Assembly: GCA_045654025.1 (NCBI GenBank)
Contig: JAZOMO010000002.1
Location: 1 to 29,059, forward strand
DNA from: Scatosoma sp045654025
Lineage (GTDB): Bacteria > Bacillota > Clostridia > Christensenellales > Borkfalkiaceae
Reading direction: 5' to 3'
Length of the DNA stretch: 29,059 bases
Shown: one piece after another, positions 7,061 through 13,868 of the stretch
How the letters are laid out: every line of letters starts with the position of its first letter
Numbering within the stretch: position 1 is the stretch's first letter
Position numbers and translations under genes: made by a program
Notes under the pieces: model-generated
Told to the model about the DNA's origin: nothing
The model's database searches: none
The model's input: the letters and a program-made list of their open reading frames with translations, nothing else

Positions 7061-8222
7061 GTCAAAAGACAAACAATATATCGCAAACACCTACGGGCGG
7101 TTTGATTTGCACCTCGTTTCAGGCAAGGGCAGTTTGGTCTGCGACGATTCGGGCAAGGAATATATCGATATGGCTACGGGGATTGCCGTCAACACCTTTG
7201 GTGTTGCCGATGAGGCTTGGACGGCGGCTGTGACAGCGCAACTTGGGCAGATACAGCACACCTCCAACCTCTATTATTCCACGCCGTGCATTCAGCTTGC
7301 AGAGCTTTTATGCAACCGTACGGGCGCAAAGAAAGTCTTCTTCGGTAATTCGGGCGCAGAGGCGAACGAGTGCGCAATCAAGGTCGCAAGAAAGTGGGCG
7401 CAGGACAGCTTTGGCAAGGGCGATTACACGATTATCACCTTGAAGAATAGCTTTCACGGCAGAACGATCACCACGCTTGCGGCGACGGGGCAGGACGTGT
7501 TCCACACTGACTTTAACCCCTTCCCTGCAGGGTTCGTCTACGCGACGGCAAACGACCTTTCTTCCGTTGAAAAATGCTTTGCGGAAAACAAGGTCTGCGC
7601 CGTGATGATGGAGCTTGAGCAAGGCGAGGGCGGCGTGTTGCCTTTGGATAAGGACTTCGTGCAGGGAGTAGAGGCGCTGTGCCGTAAAAACAACGCTCTC
7701 CTCATGATTGACGAAGTACAGACGGGCAACGGCAGGACGGGCGAATTGTACGCCTTCCAAGGCTACGGAATTTCTCCCGACGTCGTATCGACGGCAAAGG
7801 GCTTAGGCGGCGGCTTGCCTATCGGCGCAACGATGCTGTTTGAACGGGTGGAAAACACCCTGACGGCGGGCTCGCACGGGTCGACCTTCGGGGGCAACCC
7901 GATTGCGGCGGCTGGTGCGGTTTCTATTATCGAGCGTATCGACGAGGAAGTCCTGGCGGGCGTGCGTATGCGTTCGGAATATATCGTATCGGAGCTGTCG
8001 GGCGCAGATGGTATCAAGAGTGTTTCAGGCTTAGGGTTAATGCTCGGCATTGAACTGGAAAGGGACGTGAACGAGGTACTGAAGGATTGCTTTCAAATGG
8101 GCGTGTTGACGATTAAGGCAAAGAACAAGCTTCGCTTGTTGCCTGCGCTGAATATCCCGATGGAGCTATTAGAAAGGGCGGTTGCCGTGATTAAGGCTGC
8201 CGCAAAAGGAGAGAGAATATGA
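7050..8222 (+). CDS. argD: Acetylornithine aminotransferase
   Basis: This 390-residue pyridoxal-phosphate enzyme (class III, fold type I) converts N-acetylglutamate semialdehyde to N-acetylornithine with glutamate as amino donor. The cofactor lysine is K250 in STAKGLGGGLPIGA. DEVQTGNGRTG (221-231) holds the aspartate that contacts the pyridine nitrogen, and FFGNSGAEANE (97-107) binds phosphate. The start overlaps the argB end by 11 bases and the stop overlaps the argF start as ATGA. Such class III enzymes may also act on ornithine or succinyl-diaminopimelate substrates, but the operon makes the arginine role clear. Confidence 0.95.
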   Translation: MSFKSKDKQYIANTYGRFDLHLVSGKGSLVCDDSGKEYIDMATGIAVNTFGVADEAWTAAVTAQLGQIQHTSNLYYSTPCIQLAELLCNRTGAKKVFFGNSGAEANECAIKVARKWAQDSFGKGDYTIITLKNSFHGRTITTLAATGQDVFHTDFNPFPAGFVYATANDLSSVEKCFAENKVCAVMMELEQGEGGVLPLDKDFVQGVEALCRKNNALLMIDEVQTGNGRTGELYAFQGYGISPDVVSTAKGLGGGLPIGATMLFERVENTLTAGSHGSTFGGNPIAAAGAVSIIERIDEEVLAGVRMRSEYIVSELSGADGIKSVSGLGLMLGIELERDVNEVLKDCFQMGVLTIKAKNKLRLLPALNIPMELLERAVAVIKAAAKGERI

Positions 8223-9202
8223 ACTTAAAGGGCAGAGATTTTTTAAAACTCTTGGATTATACTACCGAGGAAATTTTAGGGCTGATTGACCTTGCCGCAG
8301 ACTTGAAGGCAAAGAAAAAGGCAGGGATTCCTCACCGTCTTTGCGAGGGGAAAAACGTGGCGCTCATCTTTGAAAAGACTAGTACGCGTACCCGTTGCAG
8401 CTTTGAGGTAGCGGCGTATGACCTTGGCATGGGTGCGACCTACCTTGACCCCACGGGCTCGCAAATCGGTAAAAAGGAGAGTATTGCGGACACCGCAAGG
8501 GTGCTTTCCTCGATTTACGACGGCATCGAATACCGTGGCTTTGGGCAGGAGATTGTCGAGGAGCTTGCAAAATACTCCTCCGTCCCCGTTTGGAACGGGC
8601 TGACCAACGAATTCCACCCCACGCAAATCCTTGCGGATATGCTGACGATTCGCGAACAATTCGGCTGTTTGAAGGGCCTCAAATTCGTGTATATGGGGGA
8701 TGCGAGATACAATATGGGCAACTCCCTGATGGTGGGGTGCGCAAAGCTCGGCTTGCATTTCGTGGCGTGCGCTCCTCAAAAGTACTTCCCTAGCGCAGAG
8801 CTTGTCGAAACCTGCAAAGCGATTGCGGCGGAAAACGGCGGAAGTATTACGCTTGAGAGTGACGTAGAAAAGGCGGTATCGGGTGCGAACGTCATCTACA
8901 CCGACGTATGGGTGTCGATGGGCGAACCTGACGCAGTTTGGGCGGAAAGAATTGCTGATTTAACTCCCTATCAGGTCAACGCTAATGTCATGAAAATGGC
9001 GGCGAAAAACGCGGTATTTATGCACTGTCTGCCTGCTTTTCACGACCTTGGCACGACGGTGGGCAAGCAAATCCACGAAAAGTTCGGTATTACCGAAATG
9101 GAAGTCACGCACGAGGTCTTCGAGAGCGCGCAGAGCATCGTCTTTGCCGAGGCAGAAAACCGTATGCATACAATCAAGGCAGTCATGGCGGCAACGCTGT
9201 AA
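8219..9202 (+). CDS. argF: Ornithine carbamoyltransferase
   Basis: This 327-residue enzyme makes citrulline from ornithine and carbamoyl phosphate. The carbamoyl phosphate site STRTR is at 55-59, FHPTQ at 132-136, and the ornithine-site cysteine lies in HCLPAFHD (269-276). The length is that of anabolic or catabolic OTCases; the operon position argues for the anabolic role. It is the last gene of the arginine block and is followed after five bases by an intrinsic terminator. The carbamoyl phosphate synthetase genes are not in this window, so the substrate must come from elsewhere in the genome. Confidence 0.97.
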   Translation: MNLKGRDFLKLLDYTTEEILGLIDLAADLKAKKKAGIPHRLCEGKNVALIFEKTSTRTRCSFEVAAYDLGMGATYLDPTGSQIGKKESIADTARVLSSIYDGIEYRGFGQEIVEELAKYSSVPVWNGLTNEFHPTQILADMLTIREQFGCLKGLKFVYMGDARYNMGNSLMVGCAKLGLHFVACAPQKYFPSAELVETCKAIAAENGGSITLESDVEKAVSGANVIYTDVWVSMGEPDAVWAERIADLTPYQVNANVMKMAAKNAVFMHCLPAFHDLGTTVGKQIHEKFGITEMEVTHEVFESAQSIVFAEAENRMHTIKAVMAATL

Positions 9203-9207
9203 AGGAT

Positions 9208-9235
9208 AAAAAACGCACGATTTCGTGCGTTTTTT
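9208..9235 (+). terminator. Intrinsic terminator of the arginine operon
   Basis: A 13-base stem (9208-9220 and 9223-9235, core ACGCACGA) starts five bases after the argF stop and ends in a T run. The A run on the opposite side would also allow function in reverse, but no minus-strand gene faces it. Confidence 0.9.
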
Positions 9236-9245
9236 CTTTGGACTG

Positions 9246-9274
9246 TTGCTTTTTCTTTGTATTTGTGTTATACT
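9246..9274 (+). promoter_or_regulatory. Promoter of the thioredoxin-reductase-like gene
   Basis: TTGCTT (9246-9251) and TATACT (9269-9274) are 17 bases apart, 19 bases before the start codon. It lies directly after the arginine operon terminator and probably drives the flavoprotein and dinB together. Confidence 0.75.
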
Positions 9275-9293
9275 GATAAAAAGGAGAAAAACT

Positions 9294-10145
9294 ATGCTGG
9301 ATTGTATTATTATCGGCAGTGGCCCTGCGGGTATTTCTGCGGCGCTCACCTTGAAGGCGAATGGGAAGAGTTTTCTTTTACTCGGCAAAAAATCCCTCAG
9401 CGCAAAAATTGAAAAAGCGGAACTCATCTCCAACTATCCTGGGCTGTATGCGATTACGGGTCAGGGCTTTTGCGAGGCACTGAAAGACCAGCTTGCCCGT
9501 GAAGAAATCGAGGTCGTTGAACAAAAAGCCACGGGCGTGTACGCGATGAAGGACAAGTTTTTCGTGACGGCTGAGGGGGATAACACGTACGAGAGCCGTT
9601 GTGTCATCTTGGCGTCGGGCGTAGAAACGGTGAAAGCCATCGAGGGCGAAGAGGCGTTTTTGGGGCGTGGGGTTAGCTACTGCGCGACCTGCGACGGAAT
9701 GTTGTATAAGGACAAGACGATTGCAGTCTTCTGCACGACGAAGGCTTTGGAACACGAGGTGGAATACCTTGCCTCGCTTGCGAAAAAGGTCTACCTTTTG
9801 CCCTTGTATAAAGGTGTGGAAGTCAGCGGCGAAAACATTGAAAAAATCGTCAAGATGCCCGAACGGGTGGAGGGCGGTTTCCGCGCGGAACGCTTGGTGT
9901 TAAAGGGCGGACAAACCTTGGACGTGGACGGGATTTTTATGCTGAAAGACAGCGTTTCTCCCTCTGCGCTGGTAGGTGGATTACAGACGGAAAACGGACA
10001 CGTCGTTGTGGATAGAGGTTGCAAAACCAACCTTGCGGGCTTGTTTGCGGCAGGGGACTGCACGGGCAGACCCTATCAATACGCAAAAGCGGCAGGCGAG
10101 GGCAACGTTGCCGCTCACTCCGTAGTAGAGCATTTATCTAAATAA
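9294..10145 (+). CDS. Thioredoxin-reductase-like flavoprotein without a visible NADPH motif
   Basis: This 283-residue protein is a two-domain FAD oxidoreductase. The FAD dinucleotide motif GSGPAG is at 8-13, the redox pair C130-A-T-C133 is followed by DG as in thioredoxin reductases, and the C-terminal FAD motif is LFAAGDCTG. In ordinary TrxB the second domain carries a GGGxSA-type loop and an HRR basic patch for NADPH. Here the corresponding region reads TIAVFCTTKALEHEVEYL and then KVYLLPLYK, with neither. That pattern is known from ferredoxin-dependent flavin thioredoxin reductases of Clostridium. The ATG at 9294 follows AAGGAG (9281-9286); an upstream TTG at 9225 would lie in the terminator and is rejected. 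dinB follows after 20 bases. Confidence 0.8.
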   Translation: MLDCIIIGSGPAGISAALTLKANGKSFLLLGKKSLSAKIEKAELISNYPGLYAITGQGFCEALKDQLAREEIEVVEQKATGVYAMKDKFFVTAEGDNTYESRCVILASGVETVKAIEGEEAFLGRGVSYCATCDGMLYKDKTIAVFCTTKALEHEVEYLASLAKKVYLLPLYKGVEVSGENIEKIVKMPERVEGGFRAERLVLKGGQTLDVDGIFMLKDSVSPSALVGGLQTENGHVVVDRGCKTNLAGLFAAGDCTGRPYQYAKAAGEGNVAAHSVVEHLSK

Positions 10146-10165
10146 ATTCGAATTTAGGGGCGATG

Positions 10166-11395
10166 ATGAAAGAACGGGTGATTTTACATTCCGACTTGAA
10201 TAACTTTTTCGCTTCGGTGGAAACGGTGCTGAACCCTGCGCTGAAGGGCAAGCCGCTGATTGTCTGCGGTGACCCGAAGGAGCGGAGGGGGATTGTGCTT
10301 GCAAAAAACGAGGAGGCAAAAAAGTGCGGCATCAAGACGGCGGAAACGGTTGCCTCAGCTGTAAAAAAATGCCCTCAGGTTGTAAAGGTAGCCCCTCATC
10401 ATCACGAATATAAAAAATACTCCCTGCTGGTGCGCGCGATTTACGAACGGTTTACCGACGTCGTTGAGGAGCTGTCGATTGACGAATGTTCCCTCGACAT
10501 GACGGCATCTACAAGGCTGTTTGGTAGCGGCGAGGAGATTGCGGAGAAAATCCGTCAAACGGTCAAGGAAGAATTAGGGCTCACCGTATCGATCGGTGTC
10601 AGCTTTAACAAGACGACGGCAAAGCTCGCCTCGGAATTTAAAAAGCCAGATGCGGTGTCGGTCGTGCGCAGAGAGGACTACGAAAAAATCGTCTATCCTT
10701 TGCCTGTGTCCGATATGCTGTACGTGGGCAAATCGACGGCGGAAACGCTGGGTAGGTATGGATTGAGGACGATCGGTGACGTGGCGAAAGCGGACGAGGC
10801 GACGATGATTAAACTGCTTGGTAAGCGTGGACGGCAGCTTTGGCTTTGCGCCCGTGGCGAGGAAAACGAGCCCGTGCGCCGCGCTGACGAAAAAGAGGAG
10901 ATAAAATCCATCGGCAATTCGATGACTCTGCCCCATGACGTATGCAGCCGTGAGGAGATTGAACGCTGGCTGTACGCTTTATCCGAGAGCGTTACCGCCC
11001 GTCTTCGGGATGCGGACGTAGGCAAGGCAAACACCGTACATATCGTCGTGAAAAATCCTCGTTTGGAGGAGATTACCTGCCAAAAGAAGGTGTCGCCAAC
11101 CACCCATTGTCAAGACGTCGCGCGCGCGGCGTACGACCTATTTTGTGCGCATTATCCGCTCGGCGCGCCCGTGCGTATGATAGGGGTGACCGTTTCAGGC
11201 TTTGACCACCATATCGAACAGATGTCTATGCTGGACTTTGTGGACGGCGAAAAGCAGGGGTATGAAAAGCGTGAACGCGCAGAACAAGCGGTGGCAAATA
11301 TCCGTGGGAAGTACGGTTACGCCAGCCTGCAACGAGGGATTGTGATGACGGACGAACAGGTAAACGGCCTTGATATCCGCGGTAAAAAGGATTAA
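10166..11395 (+). CDS. dinB: DNA polymerase IV (Y family)
   Basis: This 409-residue error-prone translesion polymerase copies past damaged bases. The catalytic carboxylates are D10 in ILHSDLNNFFASVE and D106-E107 in SIDECSLD (104-111). Palm, fingers, thumb and the C-terminal little-finger domain are all covered by the length. An ATG at 10163 would add one methionine, but AGGGG (10156-10160) is only two bases from it and five from 10166, so the latter is preferred. No promoter is evident in the 20 bases after the flavoprotein gene, so the two are probably co-transcribed. No LexA/DinR box was recognised. Confidence 0.92.
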   Translation: MKERVILHSDLNNFFASVETVLNPALKGKPLIVCGDPKERRGIVLAKNEEAKKCGIKTAETVASAVKKCPQVVKVAPHHHEYKKYSLLVRAIYERFTDVVEELSIDECSLDMTASTRLFGSGEEIAEKIRQTVKEELGLTVSIGVSFNKTTAKLASEFKKPDAVSVVRREDYEKIVYPLPVSDMLYVGKSTAETLGRYGLRTIGDVAKADEATMIKLLGKRGRQLWLCARGEENEPVRRADEKEEIKSIGNSMTLPHDVCSREEIERWLYALSESVTARLRDADVGKANTVHIVVKNPRLEEITCQKKVSPTTHCQDVARAAYDLFCAHYPLGAPVRMIGVTVSGFDHHIEQMSMLDFVDGEKQGYEKRERAEQAVANIRGKYGYASLQRGIVMTDEQVNGLDIRGKKD

Positions 11396-11429
11396 AAAAA
11401 GACGGTTGCAAAAAACAACCGTCTTTTTT
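11395..11429 (+). terminator. Intrinsic terminator after dinB
   Basis: A 14-base stem (11395-11408 and 11416-11429, core GACGGTTG) with a 7-base loop ends in six T residues. It overlaps the dinB stop codon by one base and separates dinB from the convergent SRP RNA gene. Confidence 0.9.
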
Positions 11430-11435
11430 GTGTAC

Positions 11436-11710
11436 AAAAAAAACTGCGCGAGCCTTTTTTGTCAACGATTACCGAAGTGGAAACGCCGCAGGTGGCTACT
11501 TCAAAGCTACCTTATGGCACACGCGATGGTCCGCTTAGTGCTGCTACATTCCTGTCCTGACACGGTTCACGGTATCACGTTGCATAAGACCTTGCTATCA
11601 ACGCTCCTTACGGCGCGCAACTTTCCATAGCCGATGCCGAGAAAGGCGTTCAGTCCCGATATAGCGGATTTCGGGTGCAGGGTGCCGCTAACTCCCCACC
11701 TACGCGCAGC
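11436..11710 (-). ncRNA. ffs: Signal recognition particle RNA, large Bacillus type
   Basis: On the minus strand the conserved Ffh-binding helix is clear: GTGTCAGGACAGGAATGTAG followed by CAGCACTAAGCGGA. The GGAA tetraloop is closed by ACA/TGT and the symmetric and asymmetric loops (CAGG, AGCAG) are conserved. The closing triplet ACA/TGT differs from the common TCC/GGA by compensating changes, which supports a real RNA. The ends pair through CTGCGCG (minus strand 11709-11703) and CGCGCAG (11450-11444), followed by a run of T on the minus strand (11443-11436) that ends transcription. The length of ~270 bases fits the large Firmicute form with an Alu domain. Confidence 0.92.
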
Positions 11711-11716
11711 CTACTT

Positions 11717-11745
11717 ATTATACATTATTTTCGACGTTTACGCAA
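11717..11745 (-). promoter_or_regulatory. Promoter of the SRP RNA gene
   Basis: On the minus strand TTGCGT (11745-11740) and a perfect TATAAT (11722-11717) are 17 bases apart. The expected start near 11710 matches the 5' base of the terminal helix of the SRP RNA. Confidence 0.85.
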
Positions 11746-11796
11746 CCGTTTTTGCGTGAAAATCGCAGGGTATTTTCTTCCTTTTCGTCGAAAGCG

Positions 11797-11825
11797 TTGA
11801 CAAAACCTCGAAAAAGGGATATACT
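11797..11825 (+). promoter_or_regulatory. mrp promoter
   Basis: A perfect TTGACA (11797-11802) and TATACT (11820-11825) are 17 bases apart, followed by AGGAG (11848-11852) and the mrp ATG. It is divergent from the SRP RNA promoter. Confidence 0.85.
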
Positions 11826-11859
11826 GTTCGTGTTGTAAAACTTCAAAAGGAGTGTTATT

Positions 11860-12714
11860 ATGAGTGGAAATTGCACACACGATTGTTCTTCCTGCTCGTC
11901 GAGCTGTTCTTCGAGAAAGCAGGAAAGTATGATAAAAGCCCCCCACGCGCAATCGTCTATTAAAAAAGTGATAGGCGTCGTCAGCGGTAAGGGCGGTGTA
12001 GGAAAGTCTTTGACCACCGCCTTGCTTGCATCGTATGCGGCAAAGCAGGGCAAGTCGGTAGGGATTATGGATGCGGACATTACGGGGCCTTCTATCCCCA
12101 AAATGTTCGGCGTGACCGACCACGCTACGGGCAGCAGCGAGGGAATTGACACGGTGCTGACTCCGTCGGGAATGCAACTGATGAGCATGAACCTTCTCTT
12201 GGAAGAGGAAACGATGCCCGTCGTTTGGCGTGGGCCTGTGATTGCAGGTACGGTGATGCAGTTTTGGACGGACGTTGTTTGGAAGGACGTAGACCTTCTG
12301 TTCATTGATATGCCGCCGGGAACGGGTGACGTACCTCTGTCTGTCTTCCAAAGTATCCCCTTGGCAGGGATTATCATCGTCACGACTCCGCAGGATTTGG
12401 TGAAGATGATTGTCGAAAAGGCGGTGAATATGGCGAATATGATGAACGTTCCCGTCCTGGGTTTGGTGGAGAATATGAGCTATCTTCGTTGCCCTGATTG
12501 CGACAAGGAAATCGAAGTCTTTGGCGCAAGCAAGGTGCAGGCGCTGGCAAAAGAATACCTTGTGCCTTCGACGGCGAGGTTGCCTTTGGATGGTGAGATT
12601 ACCAAGCTTGCGGACGCAGGGCGTATTGAAGACTACGAAACGGATGCCTTAGCCGAGGTGTTTGCGACAATCGAAAAGGCAAGCCAACCAAAAACAGATT
12701 TCAAAGAAGACTAA
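11860..12714 (+). CDS. mrp: Mrp/NBP35-family P-loop ATPase, Fe-S cluster carrier
   Basis: This 284-residue cytoplasmic ATPase of the MinD/Mrp group is thought to carry [4Fe-4S] clusters to target enzymes. The deviant Walker A GKGGVGKS is at 43-50 and DADITGPSIP (71-80) is the family string. The CxxC that bridges a cluster between two subunits is C211-P-D-C214. The first 20 residues hold four cysteines (C5, C9, C12, C16) among serines, a short form of the N-terminal cluster site seen in Nbp35. The DUF59 domain of long Mrp proteins is absent. It is a single-gene unit with its own promoter and terminator. Confidence 0.9.
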   Translation: MSGNCTHDCSSCSSSCSSRKQESMIKAPHAQSSIKKVIGVVSGKGGVGKSLTTALLASYAAKQGKSVGIMDADITGPSIPKMFGVTDHATGSSEGIDTVLTPSGMQLMSMNLLLEEETMPVVWRGPVIAGTVMQFWTDVVWKDVDLLFIDMPPGTGDVPLSVFQSIPLAGIIIVTTPQDLVKMIVEKAVNMANMMNVPVLGLVENMSYLRCPDCDKEIEVFGASKVQALAKEYLVPSTARLPLDGEITKLADAGRIEDYETDALAEVFATIEKASQPKTDFKED

Positions 12715-12759
12715 ACAAAAGCTGTTTGACGAAAACGGAACTTGGGTAAAAGAAAAGAG

Positions 12760-12786
12760 CCCCCGATGGAATCATTTCATCGGGGG
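12760..12786. terminator. Terminator between convergent mrp and the YwaF-like gene
   Basis: A 9-base stem (CCCCCGATG at 12760-12768, CATCGGGGG at 12778-12786) is followed on the plus strand by TTCTTTATTT. The minus side is also T-rich (CTTTTCTTTT), so it could serve both genes that end here. Confidence 0.75.
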
Positions 12787-12822
12787 GTTCTTTATTTCCT
12801 TGTGTAAAGGGAATTGTCGCTT

Positions 12823-13683
12823 TTATTGACCGAGGGATTGTGTTTCCTCGTCGGCAACAGCGGCTTCAGCGGAGGGAAGGTTTTCCGTGGAAATGGGAAC
12901 TTCCGCTTGTGCAATCGGCGTTTCGACGGATTGATGTTTTCCAAACTTCGCGCTCAAAGCCTTGATGATGGGTTTCAAATAACACATCGTCAGCGCAAAC
13001 AGTATCAAACATGCGTAGTGGATGATATAAACCAACCAGCCGAATTTTTCCGTCAAGAAGGGGAGGTCGCTCACAGGAGGAGAAGCAACGTACATAAAGT
13101 TGATATTGCTTACGCCGCCATCGTAGATAATACTGTTGATATAAATCGAGAAGAACAGCAAAATGCCTACGAATTTTAAAGAGTTGACGTAATCCTTCGC
13201 TGTCAATTTAATTTCCTTACGTGTGCAAATATTTAAGGCGAGCACGATAATGGCGATGTGGTACAAGAAATATTGAAAGGTAATCACCCAGTTGTTCAAG
13301 GAAGAGCTGGTTGCAATGAAGATGGCAGCAAGCCCGCCGATAAGACAGCTGGGGTACATAAAGCTGAGCAAAAATCTTTTCAGCTTTTCATTTTTAGAGT
13401 AGTTGAGGACGACTACAAACAAAATTTGGATAGAGCATAAGTGGAACGGGAGGTCGGACTTCGGCAAAATCCCGCCGTGTGTCTTTTCGTTGATGAGTAT
13501 GTAGGTGAAGATTTTTACCGTTTCGGAAACGATGCCGATAAGCAGTATAATCTTGCAAACGTTCTGGAAGGTCAGCTTCTTCGAGAGAAGGAACAATCCA
13601 ACAATCAGTGCCAACGAAATGGCAACAATAATAAGGTGTTTGGTTTGAAAAATTTCGTGTTGAATGCCGAGAATGGAGTACAT
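12823..13683 (-). CDS. YwaF/TMEM164-like integral membrane protein
   Basis: This 286-residue protein has about seven hydrophobic segments. It resembles the TIGR02206/YwaF family, whose bacterial role is not established. Conserved-looking features are DLPFHLCS (77-84; H81, C83), YHIAI (141-145; H142) and NFMYVASPP (195-203). The human relative TMEM164 has been reported to be a cysteine-dependent acyltransferase acting on ether lipids, so the His/Cys pair could be catalytic; this is inference. Residues from about 245 form an unusual hydrophilic, acidic, Pro/Ala-rich tail beyond the normal family length. The start follows AGAGGA. The gene stands alone with its own promoter. Confidence 0.75.
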   Translation of the reverse strand: MYSILGIQHEIFQTKHLIIVAISLALIVGLFLLSKKLTFQNVCKIILLIGIVSETVKIFTYILINEKTHGGILPKSDLPFHLCSIQILFVVVLNYSKNEKLKRFLLSFMYPSCLIGGLAAIFIATSSSLNNWVITFQYFLYHIAIIVLALNICTRKEIKLTAKDYVNSLKFVGILLFFSIYINSIIYDGGVSNINFMYVASPPVSDLPFLTEKFGWLVYIIHYACLILFALTMCYLKPIIKALSAKFGKHQSVETPIAQAEVPISTENLPSAEAAVADEETQSLGQ

Positions 13684-13737
13684 ATTTTCCTCTTTGTCTT
13701 TGGTTTTGGTAACCCTAACTCCTTAATTACCGTATAT

Positions 13738-13767
13738 AGTATAACATACTTTTTTTATGAAAAGCAA
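13738..13767 (-). promoter_or_regulatory. Promoter of the YwaF-like gene
   Basis: On the minus strand TTGCTT (13767-13762) and TATACT (13743-13738) are 18 bases apart, about 55 bases before the start codon. Confidence 0.6.
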
Positions 13768-13796
13768 CTGTTATTGCTTGCGTGCAAAAAAAACGT

Positions 13797-13845
13797 TGCA
13801 AAAAAAGCAAGAACCGTAGAAAAACAATCCACGGTTCCTATTTTT
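13797..13845. terminator. Terminator downstream of leuS
   Basis: GAACCGTAG (13811-13819) pairs with CCACGGTTC (13829-13837), with one G-T pair. A run of T lies beyond the stem on both strands, so it can act in both directions. It lies about 30 bases past the leuS stop on the minus strand. Confidence 0.8.
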
Positions 13846-13868
13846 TTTGGTTTAGCGGTAGGGGGGAA

